Shown piece after piece: positions 42,001-53,715 of a stretch of DNA of 64,000 bases. The stretch lies in contig BSWB01000001.1 in the NCBI GenBank assembly GCA_033239125.1, positions 136,754,981-136,818,980 on the forward strand. The letters are read 5' to 3'. This stretch comes from Fagopyrum homotropicum (Eukaryota > Streptophyta > Magnoliopsida > Caryophyllales > Polygonaceae). The notes below the pieces were generated by a model. The model saw nothing but the letters and a program-made list of their open reading frames with translations, was not told where the DNA came from and did not search any database. How positions within the stretch are numbered: position 1 is the first letter of the stretch; every line of letters begins with the position of its first letter. The position numbers were made by a program, and so were the translations under genes.

Positions 42001-44783
42001 AGATGAGTCCAAAGTAAATGAAGACTCTCCATGGCTCCTAGAAGCTTGATCATCATCAAGAGCTGATCCAGGGAAAATCACGGCTGGAACCACGGTTTGC
42101 TCAACTTCCACGGCCGTGGTTCTTGCTAAGCTTGCTTCCCGGAGTTGTCCAGAAAGTTTGACGGCCGTGGAACATAAATCTCGACCGTGGAACTTGCAGC
42201 TGTTCAACACCTCTTCGTGGCCTTCAAATCCAACTCTTGGCTCCTCTTCCAATACTTCCAAGGCCTTGATCTCTTCATTGCAAGCCTCCTCAACACCTTC
42301 CTCCATCATACTTAAGGTAAGAACCTTCTCCAAGGGATCCTTGATCAAGATCGAGCTTACAACTTCCCTAGATTCCTCTTGCTCGACTATGTTGAAGACA
42401 TCCTCATCAAGGGCTGGCCCTTTCGTCATTGTGGACAACTTGAACTTGATGTTCTCTTCTCCAATGTTGAAGGAGAGAGTCCCATTCTTGCAATCCACTA
42501 GGCATCCGGAAGTGGCGAAGAAGGGTCTTCCTAAGATGATGGGAACCAGATAGTCCGCCGGAATGTCCAAGACTACAAAATCAATTGGCACATAGAATCC
42601 TCCTAGTTGCACCGGAATATCCTCTAAGATCCCAACCGGATGAGTGATAGAACGGTCCGCCATATAGAGGTTCATCTTGACCGGTTTTGGCTCTCCTAGC
42701 CCCACCTTGTTGCAAAGTGCAAGCGGTATGATGCTTACACTCGCTCCAAGATCACAAAGGGCCTCGTACTTCACATCTCCCACTCCAATTGGGACACAAA
42801 AAGAGCCCGGATCTCTTAGCTTGGGAGGCATCTCCTCCTTCATTGTTTGGATCAATTCCGAGGATCTCTTGGTCATTCTTATCTCCCCATACTCCTCCAA
42901 CTTCCTTTTGTTGGAGAGTATTTCTTTCAAAAACTTGCCGTACGCCGGCATTCCTAAAATGGCATCCATGAACGGAATGTTAATATGCAATTTAGACATT
43001 AGTTCAAGGAACTTACCAAAGTGATTGTCCAAACGAGCTCTTGCTCTTGATTGTGAGAACGGTAGTGGTGGCTTGTATGGAGGCGGTGCCACATAGGTTG
43101 GCTCTACATCCTTGCTCTTGCCTCCATCTTCTTGCAACTTTCCCTCTTCTACCACTACTTGCTTTCCCTTAGCATTGTCCTTGGGCAAAGGATCTTTCAT
43201 ACTCAACCCACTCCTTGTTGTGATAGCCAACACTTGGCCTCTTGGGTTGTCTTCGGTTCTTCCGGGAAGCTTTCCCGGATCTCTATGGGCTTCACCCGCC
43301 TTTTGGAACACTTGTGCTTCCAAAACCTTTTGAGCTTTAGAGATTGAAGTCACGGTGCTCTCAAGACCACTCAACCTTCCTAGCAATTGCTCAAACATTA
43401 TTTCGGTTCTATCCTTGGGAGGTTGAGTAAATCCGGGTGGAGGTTCTTGTGAAGCTCTTGGTGGTGGAGTTGTGCTTATGGAAGCGGTAGGGTTCAAGGC
43501 TCCATCCGGGTTAGAGTAGGAAAACCCGGGATGGTTGTGGTTGGGCCGGTAATTGTTGAATTGCCGGTTGTTGTTGAAACTCCTTGGGCCTTGATAATTG
43601 TTGAAGTTGCCCCTTCCCATGTAATTCACATCCTCTTCCTTGGAAGACAAGTTGGCTTGTGGAAGCACTTGAGGAGTTGCTTGGTTCTTCAAAGTTGTAG
43701 CACACAACTCCCTCAAGGACTTCAATTCATTGTTGATGGCGTCAAGCTTGAAATTGCTCATGGTGACTTCACTCACTTCATAAGCTCCCGCCTTTCTCCC
43801 TTCACTCTTCCTATGGGAGTATTTCTCAATCACTAGAGCTTGCTTCTCCACAAACTCCCAAGCTTCATCTACATGCTTCTCCATAAAAGTCCCACCGGAA
43901 AGAGATTGGAGCTTGAATTGGCTATCTTCATCAAGTCCTTTGAAGTAGATCTCCAATAGCTCAATTTTTGGTATGCCATGGTATGGACAATCAAGGAGAA
44001 GATCTTTGAACCTCTCCCAAGACTTGAACAAGCTCTCTCTATCCTTCATCACGAAGGCATTGATCTTCCCTCTTAACTCGGTAGTCTTGGAAGGTGGGAA
44101 GAACTTAGTCAAAAACTCGGTTGTCATCTCCTCCCAAGTACCAACTCGCCCTTGTGGAATAGATTGATACCAAGTCAAGGCTTTATCCTTAAGAGAGAAG
44201 GAAAAAGCCCTAAGCTTATGGTTGTTGCTCTCCAATCTTGGCGGTCTAAGAGTCTCCATCAAGATCTCATAATTCATCAAATGTTGATGAGGAGACTCTC
44301 CTTCCATCCCTCCAAATTGATTATGCCGGATCATTTGTAGAACTTGAGGGCGGAGCTCGTAATCATGGGCTGCGGGATCTCCTAAGTTCACACCCGGACG
44401 GTGTGCTCTTTGTGCCGGATCCATACGTTGCCCCAACGTTTGTGGCTCATCCATAGCAATGGGCACAACCCTAATGTTGACCGCCGGCTACGGTTGTGGT
44501 GGAGGTGGAGGAGGTTGTTGACGGTTAAGCTCTCTTTGCACAATAGCTTGCCTAATCTCCTCAATTTCCCTCCTAGTTGCCTCTTGCCTCTCATTGGCAA
44601 GTCTCCTCTCATTCTCCAAAGCTTTGTCCCTTATCCTAATTTGCTCTAAGGCTTCATCCAACTCAGCTTGGAGATCTCTTCGGCCATCTCTTTTCCCTTT
44701 TTAATGCTCTTGGATCTAGATCTAAGGGTTTTCTCCGGTTCGGGATCGAATGGAGCTAAATCCTTGCCACGAGATCTTCGCAT
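39041..44783 (-). pseudogene. Element II gag-pol polyprotein, broken
   Basis: The ATG at 44783 (MRRSRGKDLAPFDPEPEKT) is followed by a 1-bp deletion near 44690 and a TAG at 44488-44490 (Gln in element III). A long open stretch follows at 44466-40705: Gag core, asparagine/glycine-rich linker, protease with ALCDLGASVSIIPLALCNKV, and RT with the active site VFMDDFSVYG. A TAA at 40702-40704 (Tyr in III) lies in RNase H, and a TAG at 40210-40212 (Trp in III) precedes the integrase. Integrase 40173-39265 keeps HCHSLPCGGHASSHKTC, WGVDFMGPF, IISDGGKHF and SGQVEISNREIK. A 1-bp deletion near 39300 breaks the C-terminal tail (39268-39041). The protein would normally yield capsid, protease, RT-RNase H and integrase. 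Confidence 0.93.
42070..42190. repeat. CCACGGCCGTGG module in the element II protease-RT linker
   Basis: AAATCACGG, CCACGG, CCACGGCCGTGG (about 42110), ACGGCCGTGG (about 42162) and ACCGTGG follow over 120 bp within coding sequence between protease and RT. The word is the same as in this element's own LTRs. Element III has its own different word at the corresponding place. Confidence 0.85.
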
Positions 44784-44901
44784 ACACCTAAAGAGTAAGA
44801 GATGTCCTGAAAAGCAAAGACACAAACCAAAAAGAGATCAAAAGCAACAAGAAAGATCTACACTAATAATCAATCACAAAATAGACTCAATCTAGACCTA
44901 G

Positions 44902-44919
44902 TCCCCGGCAACGGCGCCA
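44902..44919 (-). other. Primer-binding site of element II (tRNA-Asp type)
   Basis: TGGCGCCGTTGCCGGGGA on the minus strand, complementary to the 3' end of tRNA-Asp, 6 bp from the 5' LTR. Confidence 0.92.
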
Positions 44920-44925
44920 AAAACT

Positions 44926-46747
44926 TGTTCACGCTAAGATCGGTAGCACAAAAAGCTTTAAACTTATAACTCGAACTAAATCCTAAACTACCTAGCGAAA
45001 CCCGCAGTGTACGGGACGTTTGTAGTAGGGATAGTATTCCGAGGTCGAACACAAAGACTAAGGTGAAATTGATTCGATTTGTGATTGAGTTTAGTAAAGA
45101 CCTAGGTTGAAAGAAAAGAAAGAAAGAAAGAAATGAAAATCTCAAATGTTTTTGGTTGGTTTTTAGTGATCAATCAAAGATCACAATTCATGCAAAGTAA
45201 ACAATCAACTAAACTATGAATCAACACAAATAAACAAGCTAAACAAGATATAGATCAAAGAAAGAAAAGACGGATTCTAGGGGTTGGAAAGTCTGGTTAT
45301 GGCATAGGACTCAAGCTATCTATTCATTCCTTGGATTAACTATGTTGGGGTTAAGCGTTTCTAGATTGGGATCAATCACCGGGTAGGTCTCATGATCCAC
45401 TAGTCCATTCCCTAGATCTCATCACCGGGTAAGTCTCTAAGAACCTAAGGGACGGAATTCTACACAAACCGGATTGTTACCTAGAGATCTTAACCTATCC
45501 TTACCGGGTAAGTCTTGGAAAGGGAAGTCCTAAACAACTATCCTAGCACACTTAATCCAATGGCGGCTTATTAGGCTCACCACTACCTAAGGTTTGTTAT
45601 CTTTGGAATCTAAGAGTAAGGATTACCGGGTAAGTCTCTCCTAACACTTAGTTGCTAACACTAGGTCACTCTAGGATAGATTTAACTCAACAACCACTTA
45701 GGATTTCAATATTCTAACAATCTAAGACAAGATCCATCGAACCAGGGAAAATCATGGTTTGTTCTACCTAAACCACGGCCGTGGTTAGGCAAGAACTACC
45801 CGTGATTTCTAACAGCAGCTACGTTTATGCACACAAGTCATCCAAAGATAAATCTAAGTCCGTCCTATCATAGCCCTAGCCATAACCATCCTTTCCTTAC
45901 CCTAGAACCACATCTATTTAGCCTACAACGTTCATAATAGAATTCGAAACAAACAAACACAAAATCATGGCATCCATTTGTAAGATAATAAAGAGAAAGA
46001 GATGGATAAGTGAAGTAAACAAAACCAAACCGAAAATGAGATTAGAATGACTCACAACCCTTCCAAAAGAAGGTTCAAGTGATTCATACAACTCTAGAAA
46101 TAGAATCCGGAATTCTTCAATACAAAAACTATCAAGTGTGGTAATGGTGTGTGTTCTTCCTCTCCTCTTCAATGGAGCTCTTCTTCTTCCTCTTTGAAAC
46201 TTTCCTTCCTAGAAAGACTTCTTGTTGAGAGAATATTTTTGTTAGAAGATAATGGATAATGGAGAGCTGCTCCAAGATGCCTTTCTCAGCCAATGAAGGA
46301 CCACTTTTATAACAATTTTTGCATGAGCTGGCCATGAGAGTCGTGGCACAGCTGTCACAAGAATATGGCAAAATCCACGGGTGATTCCACGGCCGTGGAG
46401 TGTCAGAGAACCGTGATTCTGTGCTTCAGCATTGCCTTTGATCATTAAGCTTCGATTTGGTGCATGGCTTGTGTTGGCAAGGTTCCATGAGTCCTCTTTA
46501 GCCTTTAGCTTGTGTCCTAATGAGTCCGAGGGTGTGTCATCTAGATGAACGATCCTCAAACGTATCGTTTTAGCTCCTAAATCTCCCGAAATACCTATAA
46601 AACACGCACAAGTCCGTGTAGACGTCTATCTCGACAAAATACATGAATTGAGTACAAAACGTCGTGAACTAGTGCTAAACCATGCACGAATGAGTGAGAA
46701 ATCTATCTAAATGATTACCTAAAACTAAGTCATAAATCGTGTTATCA
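44926..46747 (-). repeat. 5' LTR of element II
   Basis: It is the same length as the 3' copy (1822 bp). It holds the motif array at 45378-45637 and palindrome sites at 45746-45806 and 46373-46418. Confidence 0.92.
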
Positions 46748-47841
46748 CTAACACTAGGTCACCCTAGGATAGATTTGACTCAACAAACACTAGGATTTCA
46801 GCATTCTAACGTTCTAGAACTTTAGACTCAACAAATCAGACAACCACGGTTTGTTCTAACACTTCCACGGCCGTGGACTGGCAAGAACAAACCGTGGACT
46901 GTAATAGAGGCTTCGTTCAAGTAAACAAGTCATCCAAAGGCAAATCTAAGTCCATCCTATCATAGTCTTAGCCATAACCATCCTTTCCTCACCCTAGAAT
47001 CGCATCTATTTAGCCTACAACATTCATCATAACAATCGAAATCATCAAACATAAAATCATGGCTTCCATTTGCAAAGTAATGAAGAGAAAGAGATGAACA
47101 AGTGAAGCAAGCAAAACCAAGCTGAAAGTAAGATTAGAAAGACTCACAACCCTTCCAAAAGAAGGTTTAAACGATTCTTACAACTCTAGAAATCGATTCC
47201 GAAAATCTTCACTACTTATCAAAGACTAGCTATGGTGTGTTCTTCTCTTTTTCTCCAATGGAGCTCTTCTCCTCCTCCAATGGTACCTCTCCTCTTGAGA
47301 GAATCTTCTTGTTGAGAGAGTGTTTTTGATTGGATGATAGGGGATTGAGGATTGGAAGGTGTGTAGTGGATGCCTTCTCTCAGCCTTGCAGGACCACTTT
47401 TATACTACAACCTTGCTAGAGTGAGCCATGACATCGTGGCACAGCTGTCACAACCGTCTGGCAAAAACTACGGTTGGTTTCCACGGCCGTGGTTCCTCCA
47501 GTGACCGTGGTTTTGGTGTTCCTGCACTATATGGATCATCAAGCCACGATTTGGTGCATGGCATGCACCAACAAGGTCCCATGGGTCTTCCTTAGCCTCT
47601 AGCTTGCATCCTAATGAGTCCGAGGGTGTGTCATCTTGATGAACGATCCTCAAACGTATCGTTTAAGCTCCTAAATCTCCCAAAATACCTACAAAGCAAC
47701 GCAAAAGTCCGTGTAGACGTCTATCTCGACAAAACTCGTGAATTGAGTGCAAACGTCGTGAACTAGTGCTAAACCATGCATGAATGAGTGAAAAATCTAT
47801 CTACATGATTACTTAAATCTAAGTCATAAATCGTGTTATCA
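46748..47841 (-). repeat. Partial older LTR abutting element II
   Basis: This 1094-bp block corresponds to 45655-46747 of the element II LTR, in the same orientation and with the same CGTGTTATCA terminus, but clearly more diverged (many substitutions and small indels). It retains both CCACGGCCGTGG modules (about 46843-46897 and 47466-47512). Its other part is absent. Confidence 0.85.
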
Positions 47842-49463
47842 TCGACAGATCGTAACCGATCTTTTCTTCCGTTCTTTTATCTTCCTTCCATAGATAGAAT
47901 GTCCGATATTCTATCTTATGGGCCGGTTTCCTTGTCTCCTTTCTGAACCCTATACGCCTTCCCGTCTATCTTTCCAGCCCGTTCCTATATATTCTCTTCT
48001 TTCTCTCCTTTTTCCCATTTCTTGCTATCATCTTCAAACCCTTGAGAGCTGTAGCCGTCTGCTTGCTTCCTGCAACTTCGTTGAACGTGTAAGAGCATCT
48101 TTTCTGGTTCTTCCTCACGTTCCTACAGTGCTGCATGTCTTCCCTTCTGTTTTGGTTTCTTCCTTGCGTTCTTCTCTTTTCTTCTTCTCCAAGGATCAAG
48201 CATGAGCCTTGATTCTTGTGGAGTGTTCCGTTGTTGACCCTTCGTTGTTCTCAGGCTCTTTGGAGTGGAGTCTCGACGTGTTGGAACCAAAGGTTCGAGC
48301 TTTGGTTGCCCCTGCCGTGAGATCTGTCTAAGAGAAGCCCGATAGTAGCTTCTGACGAAGATCCACCCCCGCGCCTGCACAGAGCTGCCCCTGCGCCACT
48401 GTCACAGCCGCCCCTGCACAGTTTCTCTACAGTAACTCCCATCTTTGGTGAGTTGCTTCCTTCCTTCCTTTCCTCGTTCCTTCCTTGGTTCCTTATGGTT
48501 ATTCCTTGTTCCCCTGAGTTGTTGTAAGACTAAGATTGGGCCCTTAGCATGTGTTGACCTCTAAGATATCGTTGAGACTAGAAGTTATAGACTTCTAGCA
48601 ACCGTTTCTTTCTTGATTCGTGTTGCTTGTTCGTACAGGCTTTCGTTGCTCCTTTCCTGAGGGAAACTGAGCTTCCTTGAGTGTTTTCTGAGTTGTTCGC
48701 TGATCTCTTGTGTTACCTTCGTGTAAGGTAAGTCCCTTGGACTTACTTAGCTTCATTTCGCGTATGGGCTGGATTGTATTGGCTTGTTTGTGTTGTTTAT
48801 CATGTTTATAACGGATAACCGGAATAGGATTCACCCTTTATAACCTTAATTGGCCCAAGTGTATTATAACCAGGCGGTGACCACTTGTCTAGTTCTCCAA
48901 GAAACTAGAATATGCTCTTGTAACCCAGGCCCGTAGGTAACGGATAGTACTGATCTATTCCTATTGGTAGACGGAAGCGGAGGCGAGTTTCGGGAGATTC
49001 TCGTGTGACAATAGAAGTTGAATTAGTAATGGATAACCTTAACGAAAGATAATAACCGGTTGTGTGTAAGCATGTTATATGTTTATTTTACCTTATGTGT
49101 GTTTGTGCCTTTATGCTCTTACTTATACCTAGAATGTTTGCTAACGGTTTATACCGTCGTTGTAGATGTTCCGCAGGTTCAGGATGTTGCTGAGTGATCC
49201 GGATGGTGTCGTCAGCCGGGGTTACCGTACATTATAGGATGGGATAGGGTTTATGTTCTTTTTGTTGTTTCCCTTTTGTTTTGAACTCGGCTGCGAGTCT
49301 TTTCCGCTTGTTTGTTTAAGCTTTTGGTTTTATATTGAGTTTTGTTTTTCTTTCGTTTGTGCCTTGTTGTAAGATTCGTTACTTGTTGCTACTCTGAGGG
49401 TCAGGACCCATTGTGTGGTCCTAGCTCGTAGCGCTTCGAGTTCCCAGAACTTGGGGTGTTACA
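47842..49463 (+). repeat. 5' LTR of Tekay element C, 5' end missing
   Basis: It ends GAACTTGGGGTGTTACA directly before a primer site. It carries the GTAAGTCC/GGACTTAC hairpin (48728-48746) and a GC-rich word cluster at 48365-48420. The expected TGTAA start is absent because the older Athila-type LTR abuts at 47842. Confidence 0.8.
48728..48746 (+). promoter_or_regulatory. GTAAGTCC/GGACTTAC hairpin, Tekay C LTR
   Basis: A perfect 8-bp stem with a CTT loop, preceded by AAG and followed by TTAGCTTC. The 5' arm reads as a consensus splice donor AG|GTAAGT. Confidence 0.6.
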
Positions 49464-49466
49464 ATA

Positions 49467-49478
49467 TGGTATCACAGC
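49467..49478 (+). other. Primer-binding site of Tekay C
   Basis: TGGTATCACAGC, 11 of 12 matching the initiator tRNA-Met complement. It lies 3 bp after the LTR end. Confidence 0.85.
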
Positions 49479-49699
49479 AAGGTTGACAACAATGGCACTC
49501 GAAATCTTCTACAGGTCGGATGGATAAATAAATAGAACCCGCAAGGGGTCTAACGTTTTCAAAAGGGGATTTTTTTTAAACCGTTAGTCTGGTATAGATG
49601 TACGGGCGACCACCACTACCTCCGCAGATCTCGGCAGTGTAGTTTCTTATTTGTGGCCTTTATATGTGCTTTTCTTGGATTTGTGCTTTAGCTGTAGTG

Positions 49700-49752
49700 T
49701 GGCCTTATATCTATATATAAATATATATATATATATAGTCATATATATCTAT
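49700..49752. repeat. TA-rich microsatellite in Tekay C leader
   Basis: A run of TATATA repeats just before the gag start codon at 49764. Confidence 0.85.
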
Positions 49753-49763
49753 CCTTATAGCAG

Positions 49764-51150
49764 ATGGCACGCACTAGGGCTACCGCTGCTATAGGGCGAG
49801 GAAGGGGTCGACCACTACTTCCACCTGTCGTTCGTGGTCGAGGACGTGCAGGAAGACCTCTACTAGCTAGAGGTCAGGGCCAAGCCCCAGTTGCCGATCC
49901 ACCTATTGTTGAGGTGTTTACTTAAGAAGTTGCTGAGAGCATTGTTCCAGAGGCTGGAAATGGGACCGCTGCTAGGTCCAGAGCTCAAAGGGCGCCATTG
50001 ACGGAGTCCACACGAGTGTCTATCGAAGCTTCTACATATCGCGACTATGTGCAGAGAGTTGAAGAGGGTATCAAGACTGGAGGACTACCACCAGTGTCGC
50101 CAGTTCTTGCGAGATCAGTTGAGGTTTTGCAGAGAGTTACACAAGTTGTTGCCCCGCCTGCTGGATTTGTTGAGGTTGTTAAAGCACCGGCTGAGGCAAA
50201 GGAGCCAAAGCCCGACAGTTGGTTGAAGGATTTTTACCAGCTGAAGGTTCCCCTCTTCGTGGGAAGGACTGGCTTGGAGGTAGAGTAGTGGCTAGGAAAT
50301 GTTAATTCTGCTATGGAGGCTATCAGTTGCCCTGAGGGACGTCGAGTCAACATAGCAAAGACGTTGCTGAAGGATCAGGCTCATTCTTGGTGGAGGACAA
50401 TTCGCAGTAAGGTCACTAGTTATGAGCAGATGAAGACAGTGATCAGGGATCGCTATTGCCCTACAACTATGAGGAGAGACCGTCTTCAGGATTTCCTTGA
50501 GGCGGGATTCGATGATTTGCCTATTGCTGAGATCATCCTCATGTTTCAGGATAAGTTGGCATTGCTGGGTCCGTCTGCACCACCAGAGGATCAGCATGTT
50601 TACCTTTTCTCTCGGAGGTTGAGAGAGTCAACACGCTCTTATCTTACTGGTTTCCGTTGTGAGTCTTTGACGGACTATCAGGATAGAGCTTCTGCTTATG
50701 AGAGAGACCGACCGGGTCAGAGGAGAGCTTCTCATACTAGAGGCCTTGAGAAGAGACAGAAGACAGGATCAGCCAGTGTTGGAGCTGGGGCAGTTGGGTT
50801 TGGGCATAGTCAGACGCCTGGACGTTCTGGTTTTCAGCAAAGTTCTGATAGAGCAGGGAAGTTTCATAACTGTGGAGTAGCTAGACACATCCGAGCTGAT
50901 TGCAAGAAGCCAACGGTGACTTGCTTTTCTTGTGGCAAGCCCGGACATAGAGCTGCGTTTTTCCGTCAAGGCAAGGCGTTATCTCAGCATGGTTCTTCAC
51001 CTCCCAGTGTTGCTGGAGGAGGACAGAGATCGCAGTACCAACAGCAGCAGCAAGTTTCTGGTTCTACTGCTCCTCAAGGGTCCACTCCGGGACAGGGGAG
51101 AAGTAGAGGACATGTTGGTGGGTCTACAGACACCAGAGATGCGCCAGCTA
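49764..51150 (+). pseudogene. Tekay C: Gag
   Basis: The ATG at 49764 gives MARTRATAAIGRGRGRPLLP and a basic RGRG start. A TAA near 49923 and a TAG at about 50286 (EVE, stop, WLGN) interrupt it. The Gag core follows: AKTLLKDQAHSWWRTIRSKV, MKTVIRDRYCPTTMRRDRLQ and HVYLFSRRLRESTRSYLTGF. Two zinc-knuckle-like blocks near 50870-50960 (NCGVARHIRADC and CFSCGKPGHRAAFF) each lack one Cys, so both CCHC knuckles look damaged or unusual. Confidence 0.88.
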
Positions 51151-51893
51151 GAGTATATGAGTTGAGGAGTATTGTAGAGCCGACAGCGCCAGCAGCTAGA
51201 GGTACCATTCATATTAATGGTTTTCCTGTCATAGTTCTTTTCGATACTGGTGCTACGCATTTTTTTATCTCCGATGCATGTGTAGATAGATTGGCCTTAG
51301 TTACTGTAGAAGGTAGACCCTTCTTTATAGGATTACCCGATGGGGGTAAGATTCGAGGTACTCAAGAGGTTCGCGATTGCCCTATTAGATTGGGAGGTCG
51401 TGATTGGCCAGCTAACTTCTTCGTCATGTACTTAGTACATGAAGAAGTTATTCTGGGCATGGATTGGATGGATCGACATCGAGAATTCTGAACATCGGCA
51501 AGAGGACAGTGACGGTAACTACAAATGCAGGCCATGTTGAGATCTTCCGAGGATGGGATCTCGGGAAGACTGGTACAATCATCAGTGCAGTATGAGCTGC
51601 AAGCCTTATCAGTCAAGGTTGCGAGGATTTTTGGTGCTACACCATGAAGTATAGTACGAGTCCGGCTTTAAAGGAGATTCCAGTAGCTTGCGAGTTTGCT
51701 GACGTCTTTGGAGAGCCATCAGGTTTACCTCCACAAAAGAGTGTAGACTTCGGCATCGAGCTAGAGCCCGGTACGAGACCGATCTCTAAAGCTCCCTATC
51801 GTATGGCGCCTATCGATATGCTTGAGTTGAAGAAGCAGCTCGAGGAGTTAGCAGAGAAGGGCTTCATCCGCCCTAGTGTATCTCCTTGGGGCG
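51151..51893 (+). pseudogene. Tekay C: protease and first part of RT
   Basis: The protease site VLFDTGATHFFISDACVDRL lies at about 51235-51295. A 1-bp deletion at about 51483 (GAGAATTC where Tekay A has GAGAAATTC) closes the frame, and a TGA at about 51594 sits where Tekay A has CGA, a CpG-type change. RT starts with APYRMAPIDMLELKKQLEEL-like sequence and stops at SPWG, where element III inserted. The rest of RT resumes at 63260. Confidence 0.9.
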
Positions 51894-52220
51894 TGATGAC
51901 ACGATTTATGACTTAGGTTTAGGTAATCATTTAGATAGATTCCTCACTCATTCATGCACGTTTTGGCATTGATTCATGACGTCTTCGCTCAATTCACGCA
52001 CATTTCTAGAAAAGACGTCTACACTACCTTTTATCGGTTTTGTAGGTAATTCGGGGATCTATTGGACGTTAATCGATACATTTGAGGGCCAACCCTCATG
52101 ATGGTTCACATCCAAAGCCTTTGAGGAGCATAATTGGATCAACAAAGGACACAAAGACCACCATTGGTGCAAGCAATGGATCAACTCATGGCTAAACGAG
52201 CATAACAAGTTTCTGCTGAA

Positions 52221-52277
52221 GAAAATCGGACCATCAAGCAGCTAAATCGGCCGATTTATTGCTCTGGGTCGATTTTT
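52221..52277. repeat. AATCGGCCGATT module, element III LTR site 1
   Basis: Half-site AAAATCGGA, perfect 16-bp palindrome TAAATCGGCCGATTTA (52243-52258), half-site GGGTCGATTTTT. It is repeated in the 3' LTR at 61771-61827. It lies about 330 bp from the LTR start. Confidence 0.9.
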
Positions 52278-52805
52278 AGGCCTTTGACAGCTTAAAGCCA
52301 CGTGTCCCACGATCTCTTGCCCGTCCTTGCTCTTGGTGGAGAATATAAGTGGTCCCTCAGGTGGTTGCTGAGGATCTCTCCTCTCCCACACTCTCATTCA
52401 CAGCTCATCAATTTGGTAAGAGGATTGGAGAAGAAGAAAAGCTCCCAAGGATTGAAGGAAGAACAAGAAGACCATTCTAAGGGTGATTTTGAGTGATTTT
52501 GTAGACTTGGATTGAAGAACTAATTGCAAGGATTGTTAAGAACGTTTTGCATCTTCGTTTTAGAGTTTGTAAGTCTTGCTACAACTTGGATTTGGCTGAG
52601 ATTTATTGATTTTGCTTACTCATCTTTCATTACTCATCTATGAACACCATGTATGCTTGTTTGATGATTTCGGATCTTGATATGCATATTATTGGCTAGT
52701 TTCTTGTGATTTTAGAGTGATGGATTGATGGTTATGGCTTGGGTGATGATAGGATGGACTTATATGTTAGTTTAGGATGATTTGTATGCACCCATTTCAG
52801 AGACA

Positions 52806-52875
52806 AAAATCGACCTGTTCTTCATCTAGATCGTCCGATTTTCTGTATGATCCACCCGATTTTCTTCTCTGTTGC
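52806..52875. repeat. AATCGG/CGATT module, element III LTR site 2
   Basis: AAAAATCGACC, GATCGTCCGATTTT and CCACCCGATTTTC within 70 bp, more degenerate than site 1. It lies just downstream of the 5-bp indel that distinguishes the two LTRs. Confidence 0.75.
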
Positions 52876-52986
52876 TCTTTAATTGATGAATCTGCATGTT
52901 GGGGTCCTTGGTTGTTTAAATCCTAGTGTTTATTAAGCCTAATTTAGCTTAGAATCACCTAATGCTACCAACCTAAGTGAGGGAAG

Positions 52987-53243
52987 AGATCTACCCGATG
53001 ATTTCCGATCTTAGATACCTAAGATGATGAATGCTAGGTAGTAGTGAGCCTCATAAGCCGCTATTGGATTGAGTGTGCTAGGATTATTGCTTGAGATTTC
53101 CCTATTCCGAGACTTACCCGGTAAGGAGAGGGTTACCCTTAAGTAGTATCTAGTTTGTGTGAAATTCCTTACTCTAACCCCTAGAGACTTACCCGGTAAT
53201 AGGAGTTTGATGCGGGATTAGTGAAGTGAGAGACCTACCCGGT
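52987..53243 (+). repeat. Four-copy AGACTTACCCGGTAA motif array, element III LTR
   Basis: Copies start at 52987 (degenerate, AGATCTACCCGAT), 53110, 53185 and 53231 (AGACCTACCCGGT), with spacings 123, 75 and 46. The 3' LTR array is at 62537-62793. Confidence 0.88.
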
Positions 53244-53715
53244 AATTGCTTCCATTAGCGAAACATTCTTTCCCAACACCGCAGCTTAGTCCTTAGAATC
53301 TTTAGAACCTTGAATCCAATGCCATAACCGGAAATCTTGACCTCTAAAATCTACTTTTCTCTCTTGATCATATCCTTGTGCTTTGTGTTTGCTTGTTCGT
53401 TTGCTAGCTTGAGTTGTTAGTTGTTTATCATCTTGCTTGACTTGTGATCTTTGTTTGATCACCACAAAAACCAACAAAAACATTGTGTTTTCCATTTTCT
53501 TTATTCCTCATCTTATCTTAGTCTAGATTCACACTATCTTTGATCATTGCTTGACTCGATTTCACCTTAGTCTTTGTGTTCGACCTCGGAATACTTACCT
53601 TTCTACAAACGTCCCGTACACTGCGGGTTCGCTAGGAGTTAGGATAATTATAACGAGTATAAATTTAAGACTTATTGCGTGCACATCACATCTATTCCTA
53701 GACGTAACAAGTTTT

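Larger units (their letters stand above)
35542..46747 (-). mobile_element. Athila-type gypsy element II, full length
   Basis: Two 1822-bp LTRs (35542-37363 and 44926-46747) bound an internal region with primer site, gag-pol and polypurine tract, all on the minus strand. By eye the LTRs differ at about 20 positions, roughly 1 percent, so it is older than element III. The left flank is AGGAT (Tekay B gag) and the right flank CTAAC (an older LTR); they do not match, so there is no target duplication in its present context. Confidence 0.92.
51894..53709 (+). repeat. 5' LTR of element III
   Basis: It runs from TGATGACACG to GACGTAACA, 1816 bp. It contains palindrome sites at 52221-52277 and 52806-52875 and the motif array at 52987-53243. 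Confidence 0.96.

Noticed and set aside
46748..47841. A third complete LTR belonging to element II
   Set aside because: It is more diverged than the two element II LTRs, lacks about 730 bp, and has no internal region of its own, so it is an older remnant.
47918..48205. 95-codon open frame in the Tekay C LTR
   Set aside because: Pyrimidine-rich LTR sequence gives a Ser/Leu/Pro-rich frame by composition; no homology recognised.
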